Source: Panax quinquefolius (lineage: Eukaryota; Streptophyta; Magnoliopsida; Apiales; Araliaceae). From it: a stretch of 64,000 nucleotides of DNA. The notes under the pieces are model-generated. The model did not search any database. It was given only the letters and a program-made list of their open reading frames with translations, and had not been told where the DNA came from. The stretch lies in the NCBI GenBank assembly GCA_020205615.1, contig CM035167.1, forward strand, positions 35,342,015 through 35,406,014, given 5' to 3'. Below, piece after piece: positions 22,608-35,287 of this stretch (its first letter is position 1; each line of letters opens with the position of its first letter). The position numbers and the translations under genes are program-made.

Positions 22608-23009
22608 GACATGAAAAATTTAAAACTTATCAAGAATGCCCAGAATAATATTTTCATGAAAAGATACTGGATGAAGTGCAAATATCAAGGATATTCTACT
22701 AATTTCATGGAGTATAGAAGCCAAAACTTTAACAAAACGAGTATAGAATTCGAAATCTTAAACAAAATAATATTACTTACTTACTACAGAGTATGGAAGA
22801 AAATATTATTTCAAGCGATATTGAACAAAAATAACATCTCTTACCTCAAAAAAATAGTACTTCTAGCTGAATATCGGATATAACACTGAAAGAAACTTGC
22901 ACTGAATAACAACTCTCAAAGTATCTAAATACTCAAAAAAATATGCTCGACAATATATAGAGAAATAAAACTTTTTTCTGATGTGATTTTTAATTCTAAC
23001 TAAGTACCC

Positions 23010-23017
23010 TATTTATA
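23010..23017 (-). promoter_or_regulatory. TATA box of LTR-B copy 1
   Basis: TATAAATA on the minus strand at the position matching the LTR-A box. Confidence 0.55.
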
Positions 23018-23906
23018 GGAAAATGCTTAGAACTGCAAAGCAGAAAATTTAATAAAATATTATAATTTTTTAATGAATTTCCTACGCACACCAAGGACAT
23101 CTGATTTCAGCAATTAACATGTGCAAGTGGGGCCACCAAATGGAAAAAAGTTTTTCTAAAAAAAACATTTTAAACTTCAAAAATCAATTATTTCGGAACT
23201 TTAATAATTCATAATAAATAGCCCTTTTATCAGACAAATTTGAATCTTATGTCCATTCCATAAGAAATTCAATTCTCTACAACTTTATAAGTTTAATTTT
23301 TTCCAAATTCTAAATAAAAATTGACCGAAATCCACATACGGACGATTTTACAAGCTATAATCAAATTTTAGTCAAGAAATGGGGTCCACAAACATGAAAA
23401 ACATGTTTTAATTATTTTTAGTAACAAAAATACTTTTCCTCCTCATTTATTCATATATCCCACATTCATTGTAAAAAATATCACCATTTTTATATTATTA
23501 TAATATAATAATATATTTAAATAAATTATTTTATCAGAAAAGATAAAATATCAATTTTCAACAATTGTCACATTAAAAATTTTCTCCATCTATATCCATA
23601 TAAAATGAATATTAAAGAATCAAAATATTGACAACCAGGCTGTTCCCGGGAAAGAAGGGGCTTTCTAATAAGGATTTCTCCTTACTAGCGCGCAATTAGG
23701 TGACCAAACCTCTCCTTGAAAGAACTTTTTAGACATTGTCAATGATGCTATCTAATAATATTATTCAAATAATATGAATTATTGATATGATAATAGGAAA
23801 TATTGTGCAGTGACAATCATTGAAACAATAATAATATAAAATATCAACGCAGTAATTATTGAATGAATAAAATAAAATATTGAACAGTAATTACTGTAAC
23901 AATTAT

Positions 23907-24245
23907 TGTCGACGTCGGGATTTTTGGATGTCCCTTTCCGTTGCTTGTTCTTTGGTGTTCTCATTTTAGGTGAGATTTATTTGAAAAAATAAGTGAAAAA
24001 GGTCCAAGCATGTATGATGTCGACGATGGGACCATAAGAGTCGCCATTGGTTTTTAAATGGTTGCACCAACACAACCGATAAAAGGTTTGCACATTGACC
24101 CAGTGATGTGACACTGAAATACGAGTCGGCGAAACTGAGATTCGTTTAGGGTCCGGGGACTTGGTTATGCAGGGGGAAGGTGTTAGGCACCCCCCGACAT
24201 CCGTGTTACCACGGTGACCGCCTCTTTTCTAGAAACTATTATCTG

Positions 24246-24279
<34 letters not shown>

Positions 24280-24518
24280 AATGTGCTGTTATACGGAAGT
24301 TGTGCGAGTCCTCATTCGAACCTATATACACAGGGTTTGAATTTATGTAAAAATTCAATTTTTAGCAAGATATGGCAGTGATGTTTTATAAAAGAGGTTT
24401 TTCAAACCCTGATACTCAATAGGAATTGAGACCTTTTACACTCCCATTTTTATTAAGTGATCGGCTTGATTGATTTTATTTGACGGATGCGAGGCATCCA
24501 TATGAAAATAATATATAT
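23907..24518 (-). repeat. Tat LTR fragment, product of the duplication
   Basis: The first 612 bp (plus-strand sense) of the LTR at 35288, starting TGTCGACGTCGGG after LTR-B and stopping at ATAT (24515-24518), where Sirevirus pol resumes. Since it has the same insertion point in LTR-B as 35288, it is a copied fragment and not a separate insertion. Confidence 0.9.
24249..24278 (+). repeat. (GT)n microsatellite in Tat LTR fragment
   Basis: About 15 GT units. The copies at 35630-35652 and 62460-62471 are shorter and interrupted, so the locus varies among the three LTR copies. Confidence 0.9.
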
Positions 24519-27288
24519 GCTTTCTAGCCAAAGCATATGAAGAAATAAGCTGGCTATGGCATAGACGATTGTCTCATTTAAACTTCAAAAGCATGTCCAA
24601 GCTGGCCTCAAAAGATCTTGTTGCAGGCCTACCCAAGTTCAACTTCGTGAAAGAAAGGCCATGCAATGTCTGTCAGCTTGGAAAGCAAACCAGAAGCTCA
24701 TTCAAGAGCAAAACTGCCAACTCAATCGACAAGCCTCTGTAATTGCTCCACATGGATCTATTCGGGACAATTCCAACAACAAGTCCTGGAGGGAAGAGAT
24801 ACTCACTGGTCATAGTCGACGACTACACCAGGTTCACATGGGTGTTCTTTCTAACCTCTAAGGATGAAACAAGCTCCCAACTGATCAAGATGTTCAGGCT
24901 AGTAATGAACGAGAAAGGAAAGAAAATCAAGGTGATAAGGAGTGATCATGGTAGAGAATTCGACTTCTCAGAAATGGTCTAGTTCTCCACAGACAACGAC
25001 ATCAGTCATAACTTCTCAGCTCCACGAACTCCTCAACAAAATGGAGTAGCTGAGAGAAAGAAAAGAACTTTGATAGAGGCTGGAAGAACTCTACTAGCAA
25101 CAGGCCATCTGCCTGAATACTTCTGGGCAGAAGCTATCAACACTGCATGCTACACTCAAAACAGATCACTCATACACTATACGATCAAGAAGACTCCCTA
25201 TGAACTATGGAAAGGAAAAAAGCCAAGTGTCATCTACTTTCATGTATTCGGCTATGCATGCTACATTCTCAACAATGGAAAGCAGTACTTGACAAAGTTT
25301 CAACCCAAGTCAGACAAAGGAATCTTTCTTGGATATGCCACAGACAGTAAAGCCTACAGAGTGTTCAACAAGAAGACACTGAGTGTTGAAGTCTCGATTC
25401 ACATCATCTTTAATGAAACAGACTTGGACAAAATAGTGCCTCAAGACATTACGACCGATAGTTCAGACACTACGAACGAGGTCGTCGAGCTCAACACTAC
25501 GATCGTAGTGCCAGATAGTGAAATCGTTGAGCAAAGAAATGAGATCGTAGAGAGACCTATGCCAGATAACGAACCTCCACACCAAGAAGAAGAAATAGAT
25601 CTTGAAGGCCTAAGACAAGAAGGCATAAGGACAGATGTCCCATTAGGAAATAGATGGGCAAGAGACCACACTCAAGATCTAATCATTGGAGATCCGAGTG
25701 CAAGAGTCAAAACAAGAGCTGTCACCCAAAATGAATGTTTTTATCTAAGCTTCCTGTCATAAATGGAACCTAAGAAGATAGAGGATGCTATGGAAGACTC
25801 CAGCTGGATAGAAGCCATGCATGAAGAACTCAAGCAATTTGAAAGAAGAAAAGTATGGAGATTGGTACCAAGACCAAAGAGCCATCCTATCATTGGAACC
25901 AAATGGGTCTTCAGAAACAAGATGGATGAAGATGGAGTAATAACCAGGAACAAGGCAAGACTAGTGGCCAAGGGCTACTCTCAGGATGAAGGCATTGACT
26001 ACGATGAGACATTTGCACCTGTTGCCAGGCTAGAAGCCATCAGAATCTTCCTTGCCTTTGCTGTTCACATGAAATTCAAAGTCTTTCATATAGATGTCAA
26101 AAGTGCATTCCTGAATGGTGAACTTCAAGAAAAAGTCAGTGTAGAGTAACCTCCAGGTTTCATCAATCCATCTCTTTCTAATTATGTTTATAGATTAGAC
26201 AAAGCCTTATATGGTCTTAAACAATCACCTAGAGCATGGTATGAAACACTAACTAACTTTCTTATTGAAAATGGATTCACTAGAGGTAGAGTAGATACCA
26301 CATTATTCCTTAGAAAGCATAAAGACAAAGTCTTATTAGTTCAAATATATCTTGATGATATTATTTTTGGCTCTACTGATGAAAAGCTATGTTAGAGATT
26401 CTCCAAGCTTATGCAGAGCAAGTTTTAAATGAGCATGATGGGCGAGCTGAACTTCTTCCTTGGACTGCAAGTAAAGTAGAATGATGAAGGAATATTCATA
26501 AACCAAGCCAAGTACATCAAAGTTTTACTTAAGAAGTATGGCATGGAATCATCCTCTCCCATGAAAACCCCAATTGCTCCTGCAACCAAACTTGACAAAG
26601 ATGAAAACGGTAAAAGTATTGATATAACTCAATACAGAGGTATGATAGGCTCTCTTCTATATCTAACTGCCAGTAGACCAGATATAATGTTTGCAACATG
26701 CATATGTGCTAGATTTTAGGCTAATACTAAAGAATCACATTTAACTGCTGTAAAGAAGATTTTCAGGTATCTCAAGGGTACACCTCACTTGGGGCATTGG
26801 TACCACAAGGAGTCCTCTTTTGAACTAACAGGATACACAGATGCTGATTTTGCAGTCTACAAAATAGATAGAAAGAGTACCAGTGGCACATGTCAATTGC
26901 TAGGAAACAGACTTGTGTCTGGTTTAGCAAGAAGCAAAACTCAGTATCTACTTCAACTGCAGAAGCTGAATACATTGTTGTTGGCAGCTGCTGTGCTCAG
27001 ATCCTATGGATGAAAAATCAGCTAGCTGATTATGGGTTTGATTTCAAATCCATTCCCATTCATTGTGATAACACAAGTGCCATAGCAATAACTCATAATC
27101 CTGTCATGCATTCTAGGACTAAGCATATAGAAATAAGGTATCACTTCATTAGGGATCATGTGCAAAATGGAACTATATCTTTACAATATATCCCTTCTGA
27201 AAATCAACTTGTTGATGTCTTTACAAAACCTCTAGATGAATCCAGGTTTAACAAGTTAATAAGTGAGCTAGGAATGCTTAATTTATAA
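24519..27288 (+). pseudogene. pol: Sirevirus pol, copy 2 (integrase, RT, RNase H), broken
   Basis: Zinc domain WHRRLSHLNF...CNVCQLGKQ (Ala to Val in the CNAC motif); catalytic LHMDLFG, IRSDHGREF, PQQNGVAERKKRTL; RT from 25763. The catalytic motif reads YLDD (26348-26359), where copy 1 has YVDD. Shared with copy 1: TAA before LLHMDLFG, TAG after FSEMV, and the TAA or TAG codons after VSVE, near SKF and VK, and in the SRPDIMFA block. Private to copy 2: TAA before MEPKK (25760) and TAG at about 26394. Copy 1's TAG at 14461 is TGG (Trp) here. RNase H (26890-27288) ends DVFTKPL. Confidence 0.9.
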
Positions 27289-27876
27289 CCATGAAATATA
27301 TGCTCTAGTATGTGCTAACCATACAGATACAAAGGCTATGGTTGAAATCGTAGACTTGATAAAGGGAAGTCCATGATCGTAGAGCTGAAGTGACATAAAA
27401 GACAACGATCGTAGCATAGACTCAACAATCATAGTGCAGACTCAACGATAGCAGAACCCCATCAACAAAACAAAAGGAGCATCCTGTGATGATAAGCTTC
27501 AAAAAAAGCAATCTCTTTGATAAGCACCTCAGAACAAACCTAACCTTGACTCACTCCAAGAGGTTGGCCCTTCCTAAGCTACCTTAAAAGAATGCTAAGT
27601 TAAAACCTCATCACAAGGATCCGGTCAGACTAGACAATCGTAGTTCAGACACGACAACTGCTAGACAGACTCGATGATCGTAGTTCAGACCCGACGACTG
27701 CTGGACAAACTCGATGATCGTAGTTCAGACTCGACGATCACAAAAGCTACCTCAACGATCATAGTCCTCCCTAAGGACACATTAGCTCTGAAGGAGCTAA
27801 GGGCAAATCAGTACAATCCTCCTCAGTCAAATTCGTAGAGCCAAGCAGAATTTGACACCTGCCCCAATAAACAAAA
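27289..27876 (+). repeat. ATCGTAG-rich spacer, copy 2
   Basis: Duplicate of 15897-16486. It keeps the 40-bp tandem repeat (27628-27740). The site equal to 16368 has decayed to ATCATAG (27757-27763). Confidence 0.85.
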
Positions 27877-30800
27877 ATGGAGAGAGGGAAACTACAAGTA
27901 CAGTTCGAAAATGCCTTTTTGAAATCAAAAGTTCAAAAGGCCTATCTCTCTTCTCTCTCTCTACAAGCAGAAACCCTAACCCCAAAGAATGTTCAAACAA
28001 CCATACTCCCTTTAACGATAGAAATGGAAGCCTCCAACACCGTCTTTGGGTACAGGCTATGCTTCGATGAGTTCAAAACCACTGAACCCAAATTTCACAA
28101 GATCCTGACATTGTTGAAGAAGGCTGGTCTCGAAGATGCTCTGGGTATGAGCACATTGATCTACCCAAAGTTAATAAAGGAGTTTTAAAAAAATGGAGTA
28201 CACAAAAATGAAGTCCTCACGACGAGAGTCATGGACGTGGAAATCATGCTAAAAGCTGAGAACATCAACCTAGCCCTAGGCTTCAAATCCGAAGGTTTTT
28301 GGTTTTTAGATGGCATCGATTTCCATGTAGGGCTTAAGAAGATGCATCACAAGAAATCTCCCACTATCAAAGGATACAAGAAGAAGGAGTTTCCTCAGAG
28401 GTACGAATTTCTGGCTGACATTATTGGGAAGTGTATATGTTGCAAAAGCACTGGGCACGATTTTGTAAATGAGGTGTAGTTAAAGCTCATGACTGCCATA
28501 GGCTGTGGGATACAGCTTAACTATAGAGCTCTACTGCTAGAATGGATAGGAAAATGGATTTTCAACTCGAAGAAAACAAAGGGATCTCAAAAGATGCTCT
28601 ACGGGCGATTTATAAGCATCATCTTACAATCTGCTATGGGTGATAAATTGGAGACAATGAAGGAGAGTCCATCAATCCAAATAGACGAATGACCCAGCAA
28701 CTGTTTAAAAATTGGAAAAGGAATCCAGCTGAGTATGTACGCATGATGAATGAGTATAGTGGAAGAACTAGTGATCTAAAGGAATCAGGGATTCCTAGAA
28801 ACATGTTAGTCGTCAAAGAGACTGCAGAAGAAAGGGAAGAGACCAATAAGGGAGAACCCAGTGCCCTTATCAGAAAAAGCAAGAGCAAGATGAAGCATAA
28901 GACTAGGATGGTAGAAGAACCTCAAGGGTCTGCCATTGACATACCTATAGAGTCCTCTGATATTAAGACTCTGAGGATCCTAAGAAGGAAAGAACAGCAG
29001 GCTGAGGCTGATGAAGATAGAGCTACCATAGCACAACTTCTGAAGAAGAAGAACAAAATCAGTCACAAGTCCAAGAGGCCATCTGTCTCTTAGATCGTAG
29101 AGTCTCTACCGATCGTAGAGACCAAACTTAACACCTCGAGTAAGGAAGCTGCTACACCAGATAGTCTGGCTGATCAACAAGACAGAGCTGAAGCTGAAGA
29201 AAGTCCTGAGGCTGTGGTTTAGCCTGGAAAACCAAGACAAAAATTGGTTAAGAAGTACATCCTTATTAATAAAGGAGTACTCAAGGAGGAAGACAAAAAG
29301 ATGGCTGCCAAAAAGGAACTGAACAAAGAAAGCCAAGAGGACATAACTCAAGCTGAGGGGGAGATACCTGAAGTTCCCACCTTAGAAAATGCTCCAGCTG
29401 AGGGGGAGACACCCAAATTTCTCACCTTAGAAGATGCCCCAGCTGAGGGGGAGCTACTAGTCCTACAGGTGGATGATCATGTTAAGGGGGAGCCTCATGA
29501 CATCCCCATGACAGAAGAAGATGCTCCTGCAGAAAATGAAAAACTAGAGCATAGACAAAATGAAGTTATTAAAATATTGGAATCCCCAAAAGGAGATAGA
29601 GAAGAAGAGAAAGAAGAAGAAGATGATGAACTTGAGATCACAGGTGTGGCCGTGATGGATATAGGAGTTATCTCTATAATCAGATGTTCTCTTATCTACC
29701 CATGATGTCGTATCATCAAGCTCAAATCCTAAACTCCTGGAGCCACATGTTTTTGAGCTTCAAGGAATATCCAGGCATCTTTGTGCTAGTCCATGGATTT
29801 CCAGGCAACTTCAACGTTGCCAAGAAGCTCATCACAAATGGTCCCTCCTCAAGAATGGTGCATGAGGTATTAACTGTCCCAATTCTTTATAGAGTGAATC
29901 ACTATCCACTGTCTTTTTCCTGCCAATTTTATGAATTTCCAAGCTGGTTGGAAGTGGTTCTAAATCCACCAAGTCAATCCCCAGTTACAAAATCCCAAAA
30001 TTCTGTAACTGATGAACCAAACATGCCAAACTTCGTATTGATCCCAACTCCCATCATCTCTACGATCACTAACTCTAGCCCCATCGTAGAGTCCCAAGGA
30101 GAAATCATAGAGCCACTTACTCTAGACACCCAAACACAGGCCCCTCCATCAGATATTCCCTCTTCATCCACCAATGAATACTTCAACCTTTATCTTGCCC
30201 TCTACTCCTCGCAAGATCAATTCAAGAAAACATCCCCTCTTTTAAACAATCCTCAACTAAGTGAACTACTCTCAGATATGCCCACTAAAGCTGAGTTGAA
30301 TGAAGTGTCCAAGAACATGATTAAGGACATTGATGAGAGCCTTGAAGCTCACTCATAATTCATTCATCTCAGATTGACAAAAATGATCACTGCTGCAAAC
30401 AATCTCCCAAGCATCCTAAACGCTGAGCTTACTAAGAAGCTGATGGAGATTATCAAGGAAATGATTATAAGCATAAAGGACATGGATGATATTCACTTTA
30501 TAGCCGCCAAAAGACATAGAGATGTTGTTCTTGCATTACAGAACACTCAAGAAGCCCAGAATAAGCTTATGATGAAGAACATCATCAGTTTGAAAACTGC
30601 AGTCAAAGAATTTCAATACGCCTACGTAAACCAAGGACAGTAAACTGACAATGTTCTAGCCATTCTCAAAAACAGAGAAGCTCAATTTGAAGCTCTGATA
30701 AAGGAAAATCGAGAGGACATTGCTCAAACTCAAAGCCAACTCAACGAGCTCGTCCAAGGAGTGACTCGACTATCCGAAGACATTCGAACCCTTGATGCTG

Positions 30801-31189
30801 ACATAAAGGGGGAGAATAAAGGGATAGGAGAAGGAGGCCAAGGCAGAAGCAGAGGAGTTCAAGGAGGCCAAGGCAGAGGAAGGAGTCCTCCTACAAGGCA
30901 ATTCCACCAACATACTCCTCGATCCAGCCATCAGAATCAACGACCTGATCAGCAGGAAATTTTAATGGCTCAGCCAATAAGGAGTATAGGGCCAGCTACC
31001 AGCTCACAAAATGTCACCACCACAAGCCTTAGAATTCCAACCGGAGATCCTGTATTCATGAATAGGCATGATCAAAATCATAGGCTAAGCCCTAGTGAGC
31101 TGGAAGATCTAGCTAGGAGGGATGAAGCAAGTAGGAAAAGAAGAGCTGAGGAGTATGCCAATCCTCCTCGCAAAAGATCAAGGAAATAG
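27877..31189 (+). pseudogene. Sirevirus third ORF, copy 2, broken
   Basis: It has the same domain order as copy 1: conserved N-terminal region, acidic middle with PAEGE repeats, helical segments, Gly/Arg-rich stretch, basic tail PPRKRSRK. Copy 2 is in frame across the places near 17540 and 18610 where copy 1 is shifted, and so gives a better view of the original protein (for example SAIDIPIESSD and SQNSVTDEPNMPNF). It has a TAG of its own at about 29092-29094 (SVS then stop). Confidence 0.75.
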
Positions 31190-31393
31190 AGATAAGTGAA
31201 AGTTTAAATTCTTATTGATGTAAAGCTAAATTGTAATATTCTTCGTACATCAATAAATTCATGCTTACTCTCTAGAAATTTTAGCTGCTCACTGAAATAC
31301 TAAGTCATGTTTACTTTCCTACAATTGCATCTAGAAACTAATAATCATGACAACAAATCTCCTTGGTTCTGTCAACATCAAATATGGGGAGAT

Positions 31394-32863
31394 TGTTGGG
31401 AGAGTGCATATTTTGATTTGATGTTTAAATATAAATACTCATGATTATTTGTAAAGTCATTCAAGGAATATTTGTATAAAGACTTAGTGATAGATCAAAT
31501 TTATTAGGTTGATCTAAGCTCTTAATGTATATCATTCTATAAATGAATGTATAAAAAAGAAGTTTAAACTTGTTAGGTTAATCTTGAGATGTAATAGATA
31601 GGCTTTGAAGAGATCGTAGTGTATCAAGATTACAGAAGCCAAGGCAGAACGTAGAGCTTCGAGGAACGTAGTGTGCCTGCCTTAAGGGCCTCTTCAGAAA
31701 TCGTAGAGTGGTCCCAACGTTTGCCGAGCCAACTCAGAGATCGTAGTGTGCTTTCTAAAATGTAGAGCTTGTAAAGCAAGCAAGTGAAGATCGTAGTGTG
31801 CAAGTCTTTAAGAGAAATTGTAGTTCTCTTATTTGATAGAATCAGACCAAGCACCAAAGTAACAAGACACCATGATCTGGATCATAGAATATCATCTGCC
31901 TTGTGTCAGAAGCATTGAGCCCTGCCTTTGTGTTTGAAGATATATCTACAACTAATGTGGAATGGGTTTCAAACATTGAAGTCCTCACCAGTTTCAACGG
32001 TACAAAAGATATCCTTAGTATGCAACAAAGAAGCGTATTGAAGAAGCTAAGGAAAGTACCATTGGTAAGAAGAAAACACCTTTTCAGGTGTTAGGTGAAA
32101 AGGTGTTAGGTGTGAAAGCGGTTTCTTTGTGTCGATGGGCGTAATGCAATTCGGAAGATGTGCGAAAAGTCTCCATCAAAGTACGTAAATATCAAACCCA
32201 TTTAATGCTTCAACGGATGGATCAAACGAATAGATTTCAAGATCCCATATATGCAAAACATATGCAGATGACAAGCATCAAGCAAGCATTGAACAAAAAT
32301 GCACAAGAATACTCAACGCTAAACTCTACGATCTGAGAAAAAGAAAAGCTCGCTCAGCTACTCAGTTCTTTCGAACAAGTGCTGAACAGCAACTAAGTAG
32401 CTACCATCAAGAACTCAATAACTACCAATCAACCGAAGTAAGAGTTTCAAGTTATAAGGACTTGAAGAGTTCTAAGTGAACTGTAAAGAGCCAAGTCTGC
32501 TGCACTTGAAGAGTTTAAGAGTGAACTAAGAAGTTCCTAGACTGCTGGTCTAGAAGGAATCTGTGTGATTCAGAAAGTGTAAAAGACATCCTTAGTGGAT
32601 TTCCTACTCAAGGAGTAGAAGAGTGGACTAGGAGCTTTAAGTGCTCTGAACCACTTAAAATGACTGTGTCTATTACATTCTTGCTATAACTGCTATATCT
32701 GCCTCACTCTCATAAACTCACTATCTTAAGAGAGATTAAAACAAATATTAATTCTGCTAAGTTTTAATCATTATCCACTAACAAGTTAAAATGAAAAGAT
32801 TTTTAAATATCTATTCCACCCCCCCCCCCTTCAAGATAACTATTGTGCCTACGGGAACTAACA
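31394..32863 (+). repeat. Sirevirus 3' LTR, copy 2
   Basis: Duplicate of 20004-21480 with a C run of 11 (32819-32829). A patch at 32113-32195 differs from copy 1 at nearly every CAG/CTG. Confidence 0.92.
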
Positions 32864-32927
32864 ATATTAGATCAATGCGTATTAAGATTGACAATGAGAA
32901 GTGTGAAATGCCTTGTGTGGCATAATG

Positions 32928-35287
32928 TGTGACGCCCCCAAAATAGGTATACATCACCCATCTTGAGTCGCCAAATACATGGTACAAAATTCAAATACAA
33001 CTTAATAATATAACTGCCGTGTGACATACGACAAAACATAAAGTGAGAGTTTTAATACGAATATTTTCTTCTAGACAGTATTCAACTCAAATGGAGTCCT
33101 CAATATATTTATTATCACACTATTTCATAGAATAATGAGGACTACTAATGCTACCATCTGGACCGTTACTCCATTCCCCGACTAGTCCCGGCTACGTTCT
33201 CATTTCCTGAAGAGGACAATGAAAGCAAAAGGGTAACTAGCCCAGTAAAAAATATTATGACTAAGATAATGCAGAATAATTTATCGTTAGCCTTCAACAG
33301 TGTTAAACTGATAAAATATAACAAACATCAAGTTTAACTGCAGCGAAACAAGCAATCCATTAGAAGAGTCAAGTAGAGAATAAAATCTACTATCTTCTAT
33401 GATTTAAAAGGTTTTTCATCACTTTTATCGCTGAGACTCAGCTTAATAAATAATCAACATCATCCCTGCACTATGGCCAAGGATATTCATTAGTATCACG
33501 ACCACAAATTATCCATGCACTACGGGCCAAGTATATTCGTGTATTCATCAATGGTCATGATCATGCCAACAACTGTCCATCAATGCACTACGGCCAATGA
33601 GGATTTTTACCACATCATTTGTAACATTACGGTCATGATTATACCAAATAATCTCTGGTCATAATCATACCAAGTCCATCTATGCACTACAATCCACTGA
33701 TAACTTTCAACATAATATAAACATGAGGATGATAAGAATTCAATAAAACAAGTTCAAGGATAAATTTTTAAAGATTTATAATTTAATTTATCCAGAAATC
33801 AATAACGTCCAAATTGTCAACATGATACTGCATTGTGGAGTAAAATTCAAGAATAATATTATATTAAAAATGATTTGGACCGAAAAGAAATCAATTTTTG
33901 TCATGAATAATATCCCGGGTGAATAATAACTGAGTGAGTAGTACTTATGAATAGTAACTTCAGGAATAGTAATCCCGTGAATAGTACCCAGACATGAAAA
34001 AGTTAAAACTTATCAAGAATGCTCTGAATAAAATTTTCATGAAAAGATACTGGATGAAGTGCAAATATCAAGGATATTTTACTAATTTCATGGAGTATAG
34101 AAGCCAAAACATTAACAAAACGAGTATAGAATTCGAAATCTTAAACAAAATAATATTACTTACTTACTACAGAGTATGGAAGAAAATATTATTTCAAGCG
34201 ATATTGAACAAAAATAACATCTCTTACCTCAAAAAAATAGTACTTCTAGCTGAATATCGGATATAACACTGAAAGAAACTTGCACTGAATAACAACTCTC
34301 AAATATCTAAATACTCAAAAAATATGCTCGATAAATATATATAGAAAGAAAACTTATTTCGATGTGATTTTTAATTCTAACTAAGTACCTATTTATAGGA
34401 AAATGCTTAGAATCGCAAAGCGTAAAATTTAATAAAATATTATAATTTTTTAATGAATTTCCTACGCACACCAAGGACATCTGATTTCAGCAATTAACAT
34501 GTGCAAGTGGGGACCACCAAATGGAAAAAAGTTTTTCTAAAAAAAACATTTTAAACTCCAAAAATCAATTATTCCGGAACTTTAATAATTCATAATAAAT
34601 AGCCCTTTTATCAGACAAATTTGAATCTTATGTCCATTCCATAAGAAATTCAATTCTCTACAACTTTATAAGTTTAAGTTTTTCCAAATTCCAAACAAAA
34701 ATTGACCGAAATCCACATACGGACGATTTTACAAGCTATAATCAAATTTTAGTCAAGAAATGGGGTCCACAAACATGAAAAACATGTTTTAATTATTTTT
34801 AGTAACAAAAATACTTTTCCTCCTCATTTATTCATATATCCCACATTCATTGTAAAAAATATCACCATTTTTATATTATTATAATATAATAATATATTTA
34901 AATAAATTATTTTATCAGAAAAGATAAAATATCAATTTTCAATAATTGTCGCATTAAAAATGTTCTCCATCTATATCCACATAAAATGAATATTACAGAA
35001 TCAAAATATTGACAACCAGGCTGTTCCCGGGGAAGAAGGGGCTTTCCAATAAGGATTTCTCCTTACTAGCGCGCAATTAGGTGACCAAACCTCTCCTTGA
35101 AAGTACTTTCTAGACATTGTCAATAATGCTATCTAATAATATTATTCAAATAATATGAATTATTGATATGATAATAAGAAATATTGTGCAGTGACAATCA
35201 TTGAAACAATAATAATATAAAATATCAACGCAGTAATTATTGAATGAATAAAATAAAATATTGAACAGTAATTACTGTAACAATTAT
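32928..35287 (-). repeat. LTR-B copy 2, truncated by Tat
   Basis: Duplicate of 21545-23906, ending ...AACAATTAT at the Tat LTR start. It has hairpin subrepeats at 33460-33700, GAATAGTA units at 33918-33990 and a TATA box at 34390-34397. The rest of this LTR should lie right of the Tat element, outside the window. ATTAT before the Tat LTR is the likely target duplication. Confidence 0.82.

Larger units (their letters stand above)
21545..23906 (-). repeat. LTR-B copy 1, chromovirus LTR truncated by Tat
   Basis: It starts TGTGACGCCCCCAAAATAGG like LTR-A and follows it to the point equal to about 5715 of LTR-A, where TGTCGACGTCGGG of the Tat LTR begins. No primer site precedes 21545, so it was a 3' LTR or a solo LTR of a minus-strand element. 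It carries the hairpin subrepeats (22078-22320), GAATAGTA units (22535-22607) and a TATA box (23010-23017). No gene is present. Confidence 0.82.
13121..24518. repeat. Tandem segmental duplication, unit 1 (11.4 kb)
   Basis: It runs from Sirevirus pol (13121) through the 3' LTR, 62 bp of flank, LTR-B, and the first 612 bp of a Tat LTR. The unit recurs at 24515-35893 in the same order and orientation with an offset of 11.38-11.39 kb. It is a block duplication, not two insertions, because element boundaries and the flank between elements are copied too. Confidence 0.93.
24515..32863 (+). mobile_element. Partial Sirevirus, copy 2 (lacks 5' LTR, gag, protease)
   Basis: It begins inside the pre-integrase zinc domain (LAKAYEEISWLWH) and carries the rest of pol, the ATCGTAG spacer, the third ORF, polypurine tract and 3' LTR. 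It has no 5' LTR because the duplication, not transposition, made it. Confidence 0.92.

Noticed and set aside
22611..22883. 90-codon frame in LTR-B, also at 33994-34266
   Set aside because: Lies inside the LTR near its promoter on the opposite strand. Lys/Ile/Asn-rich as expected of AT-rich DNA, and not kept in LTR-A.
23907..24518. Separate Tat insertion next to unit 1
   Set aside because: It has the same insertion point in LTR-B as at 35288 and ends at the duplication junction, so it is a duplicated fragment.
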